64,000 bases of DNA from Coptis chinensis (Eukaryota; Streptophyta; Magnoliopsida; Ranunculales; Ranunculaceae): the NCBI GenBank assembly GCA_015680905.1, contig CM027381.1, positions 67,631,501 through 67,695,500 on the forward strand, read 5' to 3'. Under the pieces are notes generated by a model, which saw only the letters and a list, made by a program, of their open reading frames with translations, did no database searches and was not told the DNA's origin. Positions within the stretch are counted from its first letter, which is position 1; every line of letters starts with the position of its first letter. The translations under genes and the position numbers were made by a program. This document shows, piece by piece, positions 34,801 through 45,450 of the stretch.

Positions 34801-35848
34801 TGCAGTACCCTCAGAGAAGATATCTTGAGTACCAAAGTGAATCGACACATAGAGAGAGATCGAGTAGTATGGACACCGCATCATAGTGGATCATTCACAC
34901 GACGAGCGGTCGCATCACGCCCACGAGAAGACATGGGGGTAAGGTTAGATGGCAACGTATGGTATGGGGCCGACTGGTTATCCCTAGTCATTCCTTTACT
35001 GCCTGGCAATTATTCTCGAACAGCCTCTCCACTCAAGATAGGTTAGTTTACAAGAAGATTCTAACACATTCATCTTGTTGCCTGTGTCAGCAAAGTCGGG
35101 AATTCTCAAATCACCTTTTCTTTGAATGCTCCTTCTCTCGAGAGGTGATCAATGGCATTAAGATAGTCTTGGGTATTGGAACTGATTGCAGAAGCTCAAA
35201 TAGAGAATGGTCTTCACTGCTAAAACTTTGCAGAGGGTCGAGCCAGGTGGTGGAAATCTATAAGAGTTACATATGTGCAATAGTTAATGGGATTTGGAAG
35301 GAGCGAAATGCACGTAGGTTCTCCAATCATAGTAGGCCAGCATCAGCAGTGTTGAAATGCATTCTGAGAAAGATGAGAAGGTATCTACAGGTGAAGGTAT
35401 CGGAAATGGAGGACACGGACGTCGCCCGAAGGCTAACTCAGGATATCGGGATCCAGGTGAAGTTTAAAAGTGCGGCACAACAGTTTTGTACCTGGGAACC
35501 ACCTGAACAGGATAGATTCAAATTGAATACAGATGGGGCTGTTGCAGATAATGGTACGGGTCATGGGGGAGCAATCAGAAATAGTAAGGGTGAGTTATTG
35601 AGAGCATTCACTGGTAGTGGAGGAGAGAGGTCAGTACTCTTCCAAGAATTGAAGGCCATCGAGATTGGGTTGAGTATATGTTTGGAAATAGGTTGTGTAC
35701 AAGTGGATGTGGCATCAGACTCTCTACAAGCAGTACAAATGAGTAACAAGGGAGCCAAGCCGCCATGGAACTGTCAAGATGTGCTAAACCATATTTTAGA
35801 TATAGCGTCCACAGTTGTTAAGTTGTACTTTCTCAAGATATGTTTTTA
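31822..35848 (+). pseudogene. LINE-2 ORF2 (endonuclease, RT, zf-RVT, RNase H), frameshifted
   Basis: The endonuclease starts with NVRGAND and LLETKVKQAKYD near 31845-31950 and continues in 32043-32786 with VVGDFNNILAANERIGG, TWWNKSIGSARIMSRIDR and VSDHSPI. Reverse transcriptase shows NNKVPGPDGFNPFFF (33189), EEFRPIALCNTIYKCISKVI, AFIPGRSIQDNI, KPDIEKAYDMVSW and LAFADDVLIFCKG (33895-33930). zf-RVT (CCLCQQSREFSNHLFFEC) lies in 35078-35140. RNase H has NTDGAVADN, QELKAIEIGL and VASDSLQAV at 35525-35730, so the D-E-D residues are present. Frameshifts near 32000, 32790, 33600, 33750 and 34800-35000 break it. In intact relatives ORF2 nicks DNA and copies the LINE RNA into the nick, the step at which a switch to 5S RNA could occur. 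Confidence 0.85.
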
Positions 35849-36049
35849 GGGAGTCTAAACAGAGTGGCCGACCACCTAGTCAGGCCTATCTATTGACCAT
35901 GGTTGTAATATTGTGTATGTTGGTCCTCCAATAGGTAGGGAGTTGTATAATTTCATTGAGGAGGATGCAAGAGGAACCATATATGTAATGAGTTGGATGA
36001 TGAATACAGTGAGGGTCATCACTAACCCTATTTAATAATTTAAAAAAAA

Positions 36050-36065
36050 ATTGAACTAAAAAATT
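36050..36065. repeat. Target duplication of the 5S-LINE (right)
   Basis: ATTGAACTAAAAAATT follows the A-tail (36042-36049; its first A may belong to either). It matches 29616-29631 with one G-to-A difference. Confidence 0.88.
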
Positions 36066-36175
36066 TGTTTGTTTGTTGAAATTAAAGGTTTGCTCATGAT
36101 ATATTTGTTATATCAATTTGATTTCTTGTTTACTTAACAATAAGTATATTTTTGGAATAGATTTCCTACAATTAC

Positions 36176-36830
36176 AACTAATACATTCCTAATTAGTATA
36201 TGGAGAATAATACAATATGCTCACTAATATAGAAACACAAGCTATGGCTTAACAGAGCTTACATTCCATGAGGTTTCCAATGAGTTTGAAGATGACATAG
36301 AGATTTTTTTCTTACCATCATGCCACTGTAGAACATCAGGAACCAGATGACGCAAACATGGTTGCAAGTAAAGTAACTAATAAGAGGGAAACTAGATCCT
36401 CTAAACAACAAAAACAATTACCTTTACATAGTAAGAACACAAGTTCGAATAAAGGAAAGAAGTAGGTGCAACAGACTACTCAAGGCACAGGACAAGGAAG
36501 GGGGAAAACCAAAGGAGGTAACAAAAAACTACCTTTAAAGTTTTAATGATAGTTTTAGGATCCTGGAATGTTAGGGGAATAAATGAGCATCATAAAGCCA
36601 ATGAGGTGAATAAGATTAGACTGTAACACAAGCTATGTATTTTAACTCTCTTGGAAACGAAAGTTAAGAAAGAAAAGTTCGATACTATAAGAAATATTTG
36701 ATGTCCCTTTTGGTCTTATCTCAGAAATTATGCAAGTAATGCTGAAGGGAGAATTTGGTTCTGTTGCGATCAAAGTTTTGTACCAGTGAAGCTAATTAAG
36801 TTGACATCTAGCTAATGAGGTTTGATTATA
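36176..36830 (+). mobile_element. Old LINE fragment, ORF1 tail and endonuclease start (right half)
   Basis: Broken frames give TNKRETRSSKQQKQLPLHSK and GQGRGKTKGGNKK, a basic ORF1 tail, then an ORF2 start at the ATG at 36546 with VLGSWNVRGINEHHKANEVN and LCILTLLETKVKKEKFDT, the endonuclease N-terminus. Several TGA and TAA stops follow, and homology ends near 36830. It is related to the LINE-2 family but older. With 28380-28982 it probably forms one element interrupted at ATTAC by the Copia LTR. Confidence 0.72.
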
Positions 36831-37726
36831 AGAAAAAAAAAAGTATTGCCCCATTGTGAATTATAAGTTTCCAGACTATTGAGTGAACTGCTTTGAATTG
36901 GTTTGTTCCTATTCCATAGTCAGGACTATTTCAGAGAATTTATAACTTTTTTAGGCAAGTGATTTTTGTCACCTATGTTTTTAAAATAGCTTAATTACAT
37001 AAATATGCAACGTATTTAGGTCCTTTTAATATTTGTATCAGCATACAATTTTTTTTAACAAACATATCAATGTACTATGTCTGATTTCACAAAAATAGCA
37101 ATCTGTTAACATCCGTTAGTTAAGTGATGTTGTATATGTTTTTGTTTTTTTCAATTTCATTTTATTTGTATTTTCCACACGAAATAAAAAAAAGCTTAGG
37201 TGGCAAATTTATACCAACTTAGCGCCGCACGCCCTAAAACACGTGATCTACAAGTCATATATAAACTTGCCTTCTCCCAATTTGAAAATCTGATTTCTCA
37301 ATGTTTATCTAATGAAGAAAATCCTAAATTGAAAATTTTCCCTAAAAAATATGATATTCGTTAGAATTGGTGAAATCGATGAACAACCGAACGAAATTGA
37401 AGACTCGGCTGAAAAAGTAATGCATTTTCCTTGACCAAGTAAGTTGATTTAACAAATTACTGTTGTTTGGAATCGTCTATCGAATAAATAATGTATTTAA
37501 GCATTTTCATTAAGGCCTTTTCAAATAACAAATTACAAATTGTTATTTTTATGAAATCGGGCATAATACATTGATATGTTTGTTAAAAAAAAAAGTATGA
37601 GACAGCATACTTTTGTAATTAAGTCTTTTTAAAATCTATCAAGGCCTGTGCTGCTGGGCCTCTCAGGCTCAATTAATCTTACATTAATTTGCAAAAGCCC
37701 AAAGTGAGCAAGTTGCGAAATAATTA
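36831..37726. other. Intergenic, upstream of TENA_E
   Basis: AT-rich. No ORF or element was recognised. The region just upstream of the TENA_E start presumably holds its promoter, but no clear TATA box was identified. Confidence 0.45.
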
Positions 37727-40652
37727 ATGGCGATAAAAAAGGAGGAGGAGGTCGGAGGGGGAATACTAGAAACGTGGCTGGACAAACACAGTTCAATGTA
37801 CAACAAAGCAACAAAGCACCCATTTATACTCAGCATTAGAGACGGAACTGTAGACCTCTCTTCCTTCAAACGTTGGCTTGTAAGTTTTACTTAATGCATG
37901 TCTTGAACGCTCGACATTCTTTTTCTTCTCTGTATATCTATACATTAATCTTACTGCAGGGACAGGATTACTTATTTGTTAGAGAGTTCGTCCCTTTTCT
38001 GGCTAGTCTTTTACTAAAAGCTTGTAAGGAATCTGATGGTGATATGGAAATACTACTAGGTGGAATGGCTTCCCTGAATGATGAGATTTCATGGTTCAAG
38101 AAAGAAGCATTCAAATGGAACATTTTGCTATCTACTATTGCCCCTCAAAACCCCAACAAGGACTACTGCAGGTATACATATCTGTTTTAACTTTTTTGCC
38201 CAAGTTCAAACTCATGTTCTGCTTGGCCTATTTAATGTACAATTTGGGTTTGATCTTCCATCCTGTTATTGTTCTTTTGATATTTATGTACACATCGATA
38301 CTTACTTGTGATAGTTCAAGTGACATTACTTTGATTATGTATGTCATACTAATATAGTTCATAGCATTTGATACTTATTTGTTGGATTTTTATTCATCTC
38401 TTGGCACTTGGTCCACACGAGTATTGGTTAGAAGTATCCTTTGCGCTGTCCAACATAACCTGATTCATAAGTTTTACTGAATGCCCAAATAGAGCGTGAG
38501 GCACAAGACTGCATCCAACATGAAAACTTCCTAGAGATTGAGTGTCCTTATTACAAAGTCTGGCATTCTGGCCTCGATTATCTCCCTCACAATCCTTTCA
38601 CTGTGAAAGTTATTTTAGTTTGATGTTTGACAGTCATCCGTTTTCATCTGATTAACAATAAAATCAAAGGGGCTTAGTGTTAATTTGCATGAATTTCCTG
38701 TTTTTTTTTGGACTGTCAAATATATTAGCTTTCAAAAGTTGCAGCAATTCTATCTCTCTCTAGTACATCCATGAGCCAGTTTGGTGGGTAAGCCACCATT
38801 CTGTATCATTAGGGAGAGATTTGCCATACTTAGCTAATAGATGTGCTACTGAGTTTTGGAATGTATTGACCCACTTAATACAAACTAGTTGAAAAGTTAA
38901 TAATAACATCTTCCAAAATAGCTTTCGTCTCTTCGAAGTCCAGGAGATAATTGATGTCATCTCCCCTAAAAGTTATATATATCTTTTGCATCCACTGTAA
39001 CCTCTATGCATGAGGTGGTGATTTTCCAGCTTCACTCAACTGCCCTTCGAACAGCTTGGCATTTGGCTTCTTCCGCTGTATGCTCTTCCTTGTCCTGTGC
39101 CTGCAGCAACAAAGAAGCCCTTTGAATCCCTTAGTACATAAAAAAAACTTGATGTAATGTCTTTTGTTGTAAAGCTTGCAGTGATTTGCAGTTGGTGGTG
39201 TCCTACTAAATGGAGTTGTCTGAATAGCCACAGTACTAGACAGATTTACATTCATTTACGGATCCAGCGAAGTTTCATTCAAAATATCTTTGGTTCTTTT
39301 TCTGTAAGTCGTATGGTATTGGTGACACATATGGATATCTCACATCTTTCAAGCCAAATATGCAATGGAACTGCATGCAGAAATGTGTCCATTTTTTCTT
39401 ATCTATTGGCCATTGGTTTTTTTTGGGGTGGTTACACTTCTGTACCTGCATATGCATATGCTGAAATGCAGTTAGTATGAGATTCCATGGAGTATTAAAC
39501 CCTAGTGCTCTAGTGCCGTGACAATCTAGGAGAATATGGTGTAGTGATTCTCTATCCATACCACACAGTAGGTAGGTTTTCTTACTAATGTGCATAATTC
39601 TAGCAAGGTGATCTCTGATTCTCTGGAGGCACAATGTTATGGTGACATTTCCATGCAAATAGAGTGGCTCTAGGGAGTCTAGGGTACAGATCAATTTTGC
39701 CAGGACTTGTTTTTGGAACAACAGCAGTCTGTGATATGAGAACACCTAGTTCGAGTGTTTGGGAGGAGGATGGGGAAGTAGGGACAGAGGATTAGAGATG
39801 GGTGGTGGCGACAAGAAGTTAGTCTGTTGTCTAGATTGTATATAGGGTGTTTTACCCCATCTGGGGATTTATCTCCTTTTTGGGTAGCTTAGATTTTCCT
39901 TGTTCTTTATTTTTGGGACTGGCCCTGCCTAGGTAAAGTGGGTTACCTAAGCAAGGTATTCATGTAATAGCTTTGCTGTTTAATCAACATAAGTGACTTT
40001 TACTTATCCTGAAAGACTAGTTTGAATGTCAAACAGTTGGTCAGGGATATCAACTCCTCATGTTCGAGTTTCGTGGTCAGTGAGTTAATCGCTTGATATG
40101 AGTTAAACACTTGAGTTGGTGGTCTATGATTTAAATACTTTATATGAGGATTAATGACATGCTTTAGGTTTCTTTTGATTCAGAAAAAGGGATCTCAAGT
40201 CCGACATTTTAAAATACATTAGAACAACATTACTAATAATTGAGGTATTCTCACTCAACATTTCATCCTGCAAATGAAATCCTCTTATCTAGTCAACGTC
40301 TTAGATCTGAGTTTCTTATGAACATGCTTACGTCAGGTTACTTGAAAGTTTGACAAGTCCGGAGGTCAACTATACAGTTGCCATCACGGCATTTTGGGCT
40401 ATTGAAGCAGTTTATCAAGAGAGCTTCTCCCTCTGCCTCAGAAGTGGTTCCAATACTCCAGCAGAACTAATGGATACCTGCCAAAGATGGGGCAATGATG
40501 GTTTTGGACAATATTGCTGTTCCCTTCGTACAATTGCCAATAGAAATCTTCTGAACGCACCAGAGGATGTTCTGAGGATGGCAGAAGAAGCATTCTTGCA
40601 TGTACTTGAACTTGAAGTTCGTTTTTGGAACATGAGTCTTGGTGAGATGTAA
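37727..40652 (+). CDS. TENA_E: TENA_E-type thiaminase-II-like protein (thiamin salvage)
   Basis: Three exons, 37727-37879, 37960-38171 and 40337-40652, join in frame with GT-AG introns and give 226 residues, close to the roughly 220 of Arabidopsis TENA_E. The TENA/THI-4 fold is seen throughout: [60 protein letters not shown], then [16 protein letters not shown] and a C-terminal [11 protein letters not shown]. Plant TENA_E proteins hydrolyse amino- and formylamino-pyrimidines from thiamin breakdown so that the pyrimidine can be reused. The E type lacks the active-site Cys region of TENA_C, so I assign this subtype. Intron 2 is 2.2 kb and hosts a LINE remnant. No stops or frameshifts were seen. 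The ATG choice rests on similarity and gives no targeting peptide. Confidence 0.92.
38700..39745 (-). mobile_element. 5'-truncated LINE remnant in TENA_E intron 2
   Basis: A run of nine T at about 38702-38710 is the A-tail seen from the other strand. Moving up in coordinates come an RNase H C-half ([20 protein letters not shown] at 38815-38905; [14 protein letters not shown] near 39040-39080, in another frame) and a zf-RVT region ([19 protein letters not shown] at about 39515-39570). Nothing of RT or endonuclease remains. It is antisense to the gene, so its internal signals would rarely disturb splicing. The DNA from 39790 to 40020 may be further LINE 3' sequence but was not resolved. Confidence 0.75.
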
Positions 40653-41772
40653 ATACTCTAATGCTGTGAAACACAGGGATGCACCCTCAATAAATTGTGT
40701 CATGTGTCTTCAGAATGTTAAGATAATCAAATGTACTTCCGAAGTAATACTTATAGTGTTATCTGTTCCTGGTTTTGGTAAGTTGCCCAACTGAAGATCA
40801 GGAAAGCATGGCATCATACGGTTATAATGAATCATCAGATTGATCCAGGCCTGCATTCTCATCGTCTTGAAATCTTGCGGTAATCTTGCTTGCCTTTGCA
40901 CACTGTAGACAATGTGAATGGTATATTTGTTACAATAACTATTAGTAAATCTGGAAAGATTAAGTAGGCCTTTTGTCAGTAGTTAATGACACTTTATACC
41001 CAATCTTTCTAGTTTGATTGTTATCTCTTGGGCAGGTAGGTAAAAGTTCCTTAGGTTGGTTGCAGTCATGTGCTGTACTTATGGTTGTTTCACATTTCCT
41101 TCGTTAGTATGGTAAGTAGTGATAGCCTATGATAGCTACTTCGTATGCGCTTAGTAGCGATGTTGAGAAGTATCTTCTTGAGTTTTCCTCAAGTCTTGCA
41201 AAGGTTCTTCATCAAAATTTTAATTTTGTGGGCATTTTTGTACTGGGCAAACTGGAGGTCCCTTTAAATCCCCCCCTCCGTCTATCTTTTTGCGTGCAAA
41301 AGTTCAAAGTTATTTTGGACGCCAAATCCTAAACAGGTCTCCATGTCTCGTTATGCAAATTGCCGCATGTCACAAGTAGATGTGAGGTTTTTGAACCTTG
41401 GTTTTGCTACTTGCAAAATCCAAATTCTGTCCACACTGGTGACCCCAGACACCTGAGGAAGGCACTCTAACTCTGAAGCCACTTTAGATTAAGGACAAGT
41501 TAGTCAACACAAGTAACTTTTGGACGGTTGGACGAGTAAACAACTGGACATGTGAACTGTGGTCGAATATCTCCACAGATTCTAGACGAAAGGAAAATCT
41601 CTCTACAGATTTTTATTTAGGTGCTGATGTGGAGTCATATGATTGGTTCTCAAATGATAAGAAATGTGTGCCTTCAAATAATTAGATACCCCCATCAAAC
41701 TGCCCATTCTCCTTATCACCATATCTAGAGTGTCAAAGTTGCCAATCTTGTAACATTCCATTCTCTACAACA
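40653..41772. other. Intergenic, CP12 upstream region
   Basis: No gene was recognised between TENA_E and CP12. The last 150 bp hold light-gene-type motifs, listed separately. Confidence 0.5.
41645..41725 (+). promoter_or_regulatory. I-box and CCAAT-type motifs upstream of CP12
   Basis: GATAAGAAATG (about 41658) and, inverted, CTTATCACC (about 41713) contain the GATAAG I-box found in promoters of light-regulated photosynthesis genes. GATTGG (41641-41646) is an inverted CCAAT core. Such short motifs can occur by chance. Confidence 0.4.
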
Positions 41773-42162
41773 ATGGCAGCAACTTTGGCTGGTGTAAGTC
41801 TCTCTTCTACAGCTGTGGTGGCAAAGGCAGAATCATTCAGGTTCCAGTCCCTTGGGTCCCCATGCTTGAACTACCCATGGAGGTTGAACCACTTTAAAGG
41901 CGGTCGCATGCACGTCCGAACCATGGCTGTACCAGAGAGTACTATCTCTGATCAGGTGGCCAAGAGCATTAAGGATGCGCAGGAGGCTTGTGCTGATGAT
42001 CCAGTGAGCGGTGAATGTGCAGCGGCATGGGATGAAGTTGAGGAGGTTAGTGCAGCAGCAAGCGACGAAAGGCTTAAGAAGAAGCAAACAGATTCTGATC
42101 CATTGGAGACCTACTGTAAGGACAACCCGGAGACAGATGAGTGCCGCACATATGAAGACTGA
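41773..42162 (+). CDS. CP12: Chloroplast CP12 (GAPDH/PRK redox scaffold)
   Basis: A single-exon ORF of 129 residues. Residues 1 to about 50 are a Ser/Ala/Arg-type chloroplast transit peptide. The mature part has the CP12 core AWDEVEEVSAAAS (85-97) and both redox Cys pairs, Cys73/Cys82 and Cys115/Cys124, each C-X8-C; the C-terminal CKDNPETDECRTYED is the GAPDH-binding tail. Oxidised CP12 forms two disulfides and holds GAPDH and phosphoribulokinase in an inactive complex in the dark, and thioredoxin reduces it in the light. All key residues are present and the length is normal, so the gene looks intact. The lack of introns is usual for CP12. Confidence 0.97.
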   Translation: MAATLAGVSLSSTAVVAKAESFRFQSLGSPCLNYPWRLNHFKGGRMHVRTMAVPESTISDQVAKSIKDAQEACADDPVSGECAAAWDEVEEVSAAASDERLKKKQTDSDPLETYCKDNPETDECRTYED

Positions 42163-44556
42163 AGATATTTTTTTCTTTTAGTCGTAAGGCTGGCATATCT
42201 TTCCACCAAATCAGATGTTTGTTTTGTATTAAGTTGAACTGATTAGATGCATACTCATTACAGAATATGTATAATCATGCTATGCCTAGATTGTGTTTAC
42301 CTGGCATACCACATCATGGTTGTTTCTTATGAAGAAGATTGTTCTAGTCTATGCTATAGGACCTTGTTCTAATGTTCTGGATTTGCGTAAACAAAACAAA
42401 GCAAGATGATAAGATGAAGGCTTTTCATAGGCTTTTAATTAGTTTCGGAATTTGAAGTATTTTTTGCATCACAATCGCTCACAGTGCTAACTTTTCATTT
42501 GTTACGTTGCATCCAGTTATATGAAATGGCTTGTAGTTTGCAAATGATAACCAATCTACATCCCATTCTGCTTGTGTTTCTAGCAGGGAATTCAAAACGT
42601 TTCTCGTAGTGCTGACCGCTTCGTTTAGTCTGAACTTTTTCAGTCTTTCTTTTAGGAGTAATGACGAGCAGTTTGAGAGGACACGCAGAGTTCTACGCAG
42701 CAAAAACTTATAACAAGGCGTAGTACGTATTAATAAAAGGCTAAAATCCTAAAGGACAAATATGATTTGCAGGGCTAAGAATTACCAAATTAAAGCAGCT
42801 GTAGTAATCGGTAAGTCTTACGTGTGGGGACGCTGTGATGTGCCCCTGAGGTCAGGATTTCTTCGCCAATTTTTCCGTGTTTCATGTATTTCGGCTGTAA
42901 CATTGTCTTTGAAAAAGCGTATCTTTCCCGACAATTCTGCAACTGACATTGCTGTAACAAACTGCATTTACCAAGATGGATCTCCTTTCGTCTAACTTAA
43001 AACAAGAAGGCGGCGATTCAAATACATGCCAGATGCTGAGTTACCGACTTCATGCAAGATTTAATAATTTCCATCCCCTATTGAATAGGATTAGTGAAAA
43101 AGTATGAATTATGTACTCTAATTCCTGGTCTGCTAAGGCAACAATCTGCACGATTTCCTAATCAATCTGTTTTAGGACAAGTTCATTGACCTTATGCTGC
43201 AGAGTAACAAAACAATTTCGGAGGACAATGAAAATTCAGCAGCAAAATAATTATGTATACACACATACAAAGGGGGGTGAAATTCAATCACAGCAAGTGG
43301 AGCGTCATTATGCTCAGTCTCGGCTCGTTTGTTAAACAAGCTTTAAAATATATTTCTGCATGACTCATATATCTACCTGAACGAGCCCGACCTGGTCCCA
43401 AAACGAACCAAGCCCCAGTGCCGGCTCATCCTTAAGGCCAAAAAGCAACCGCCTAAGGCCACACTTTAAGGAAGGCCTCATGATCTCCTATAACTTTACA
43501 AAATCTCCAAAAACTTCCTTAAAAATAGGCCTCAATTTACCCATATTATGAACCCAAAGATAGGCCTCTCAAGTGAACATAATCTTATGAACTATTCCTA
43601 CATATTTGGCTAACAGCTAGTATATTCCTAACAAATAGGCCTCCTATAATATTCCTAAAACAAAGGCCTATCTTCTTTATTTCAGTTAATAATTTTCACT
43701 TTGTAGAGTTTTTTATATAGTTAAGCTTCCGCCTTAGGCCACAAGTTGGGTCGAGTCGGAGGCCACAAGTAGCTTGACTAGTTTACCATGCGGGGATAGT
43801 TTTCGAGCCGAGCTACCCGAATACCAACCCATGGGATACTTCAAATTAGATCTTTTACTAGACTACTTTTAACAGTTCAAACAAAAAACAGAAATGTTAT
43901 GTCATTAATTAGTATGGGAACTAAAGATGGATAAACATATGGCAACCTAACATTAACTTTATTCTACTAGGAGTACTAGCACAAATACGGTCGAAACGAA
44001 TATCATCCGTTAAACCACAATTAAAATTGCTTTGACAGTGTCACATAATCAATTGCCAAATCAGATAGCAATATAACCATCCTAAGGTGCTATGTGTTGG
44101 AAAGAATCAAATGGAGCCTCAGCAGTATCTAGCCGACCAGACACAGTTAAGGCAAGGCACTCAGTTCTCAACATAGTGTAAGAATCCATACACAGATAGA
44201 CAGGAATATATCCATTAATGTTTATAGGTTTACATGTATGTATGTACTTAACAGGTGAGTTATCAATTAGTGGTGAATTTTGATCCAGGTTTATGGTAAC
44301 AAAGCCCACTAATTCTAAGCTAAGCTAGCACCTACATCCATACATTAATAGTATCGAATACTAAAACATTGTAAAGATTCAAGGACATACAATGATCATA
44401 ATAAAGAGTAGCAACATAAAACATAAAGTATCAACAAACACTGAACAACTCCTTAAACTTAAAGACACACGTCTACCTGAGGAACATAAACAACACCATA
44501 CTAGATTAAAAACTCAGGAACCTTAATTATTCATATAATAGAGCAGCATATATAAA
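42163..44556. other. Intergenic, possible hAT terminus
   Basis: No gene was recognised. At 43416 CAGTGCCGGCTC resembles the terminus of the hAT element at 50795 (CAGTGCCGGCCC), followed by DNA with repeated ATAGGCCTC-like motifs up to about 43690. No matching right end was found, so this may be a truncated element. Confidence 0.35.
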
Positions 44557-45060
44557 TCAAAACTTAAACATGCTTGAAGAAGCCGTTATAGGCAGAGATG
44601 GGCAGGGAAGTTGCCATGGTTTCAGCAGAGGATCTGGTATTTCAGGGATATCCATAGAAAATCCACTAACCTCCTCTACGACATGCAACACTGAATTCAA
44701 AGACAGTAACCTATCGCTCAATTCCGACATCTGAGCCCTCAAAATACTGTTCTCCGATTCCACATTGACATAAACCTGTGAAGTGGCATTAACTCGCTGT
44801 AATATCTCAACATTTTCCTTTTTCAGCTGTTCCACTTTGTTTATCAGCTCATCCAAATGCTGTTGCTTTCTCATCCGTGACCGCCTCGCAGATTCCCTAT
44901 TAGAGATCATTCTTCTTTTCTTCCTCTCATCAATAACCACATATTGTGGATCTCCTTCGGATCCTGAACTCATAGGCAGTACAGATGACACTTTCCCTTG
45001 ATCATTCGATCCTGAACTTGCAGAAACTTGTAAGGATGGTGACATTTTTTTCAAAATCAA
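44557..45060 (-). CDS. bZIP53: Group S1 bZIP transcription factor, bZIP53-like
   Basis: An intronless ORF of 167 residues. The basic region (46-67) contains ERKKRRMISNRESARRSRMR, with the N-X7-R signature Asn54/Arg62. The zipper heptads are at 72, 79, 86, 93 (Thr), 100, 107, 114 and 121. The C-terminus, MDIPEIPDPLLKPWQLPCP, matches bZIP53 rather than bZIP11 or bZIP44. In Arabidopsis, bZIP53 heterodimerises with group C bZIPs and activates seed-maturation and amino-acid metabolism genes under low energy. The leader contains the sucrose-control uORF, so translation should fall when sucrose is high. Met6 (MSPSLQ) is an alternative start. No damage is seen. The gene has its 5' side at higher coordinates and converges with CP12. 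Confidence 0.93.
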   Translation of the reverse strand: MILKKMSPSLQVSASSGSNDQGKVSSVLPMSSGSEGDPQYVVIDERKKRRMISNRESARRSRMRKQQHLDELINKVEQLKKENVEILQRVNATSQVYVNVESENSILRAQMSELSDRLLSLNSVLHVVEEVSGFSMDIPEIPDPLLKPWQLPCPSLPITASSSMFKF

Positions 45061-45127
45061 CGCTAATCGGAGTAAATTATTTGACGCTAATTAACTAATT
45101 ATACGGAATTAAGGAAATGTGGATTGC

Positions 45128-45214
45128 TCAGGATACAACATAAAACCAGTAAAGGAACACAACAGAGAAGGACTGAAGAAGGCGAAATCGACGCAGAAGA
45201 GTTGAATAGCCCAT
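45128..45214 (-). CDS. Sucrose-control conserved-peptide uORF in the bZIP leader
   Basis: A 28-codon ORF opens at ATG 45214-45212 and stops at TGA 45130-45128, 67 nt before the bZIP start. Its C-terminal part, QSFSVVFLYWFYVVS, closely matches the SC-peptide (SFSVVFLYWFYVFS in Arabidopsis S1 bZIP leaders). An in-frame TAG lies just upstream of the ATG, which fixes the start. The nascent peptide stalls ribosomes when sucrose is high, so the main ORF is translated less. The N-terminal part (MGYSTLLRRF) is shorter than in bZIP11, which is tolerated because only the C-terminus acts. Confidence 0.93.
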   Translation of the reverse strand: MGYSTLLRRFRLLQSFSVVFLYWFYVVS

Positions 45215-45450
45215 AAACAATAAACACTAGAGATGACTTGTTTTACAATCTAGACTCATTGAAATCATTCCCTAAATCACAAATACACCTTAAAAATGTC
45301 TTCTTTGAATTGGAATTTTCAATCCCAACACCAAATCTGCTAAATTACTTTAACCAAACCAAATGAAAACTCAAAATATCAAATATTTCGAGATGGGATA
45401 GTCTCAAATCAATGAAATAACAATAAATTCACGAAAATCAGGGAAAATCC

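Larger units (their letters stand above)
29632..36049 (+). mobile_element. 5S-LINE chimera (LINE-2), inserted in a Copia solo LTR
   Basis: A 6.4-kb insert flanked by a 16-bp target duplication (29616-29631, 36050-36065) and ending in nine A. It contains 5S rRNA, a leader with two GGTAAAATCC modules, ORF1, and ORF2 with endonuclease, reverse transcriptase, zf-RVT and RNase H. The leader from about 29810 aligns with that of the LINE at 0.8-7.5 kb, so both are one family, yet the latter shows no 5S. Many CpG sites survive (for example 32800-33130) and the target duplication is nearly perfect, so it inserted fairly recently, but both ORFs carry frameshifts. Confidence 0.9.
28988..36170 (+). mobile_element. 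Copia-type solo LTR, split by the 5S-LINE
   Basis: The LTR starts TGTTAGAAAAATGG at 28988 and ends GATTTCCTACA at 36170, flanked by ATTAC on both sides. Taking out the inserted 5S-LINE and one copy of its target duplication leaves about 749 bp. A TATA box (TATAAATA, 29351-29358) is followed by a likely transcribed part with GTGAGGGGGAAAATATG. No internal gag-pol or second LTR is present, so it is a solo LTR made by recombination between the two LTRs. The Copia assignment rests on the general look and length and is less certain than the LTR call. Confidence 0.75.

Noticed and set aside
39918-39948. CCTAGGTAA...TTACCTAAG as a terminator or attachment site
   Set aside because: A short hairpin in intron sequence that is probably LINE 3' DNA; nothing supports a specific function.
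43416-43770. Complete hAT element
   Set aside because: Only a left-terminus-like CAGTGCCGGCTC is seen. No complementary right end or target duplication was found.
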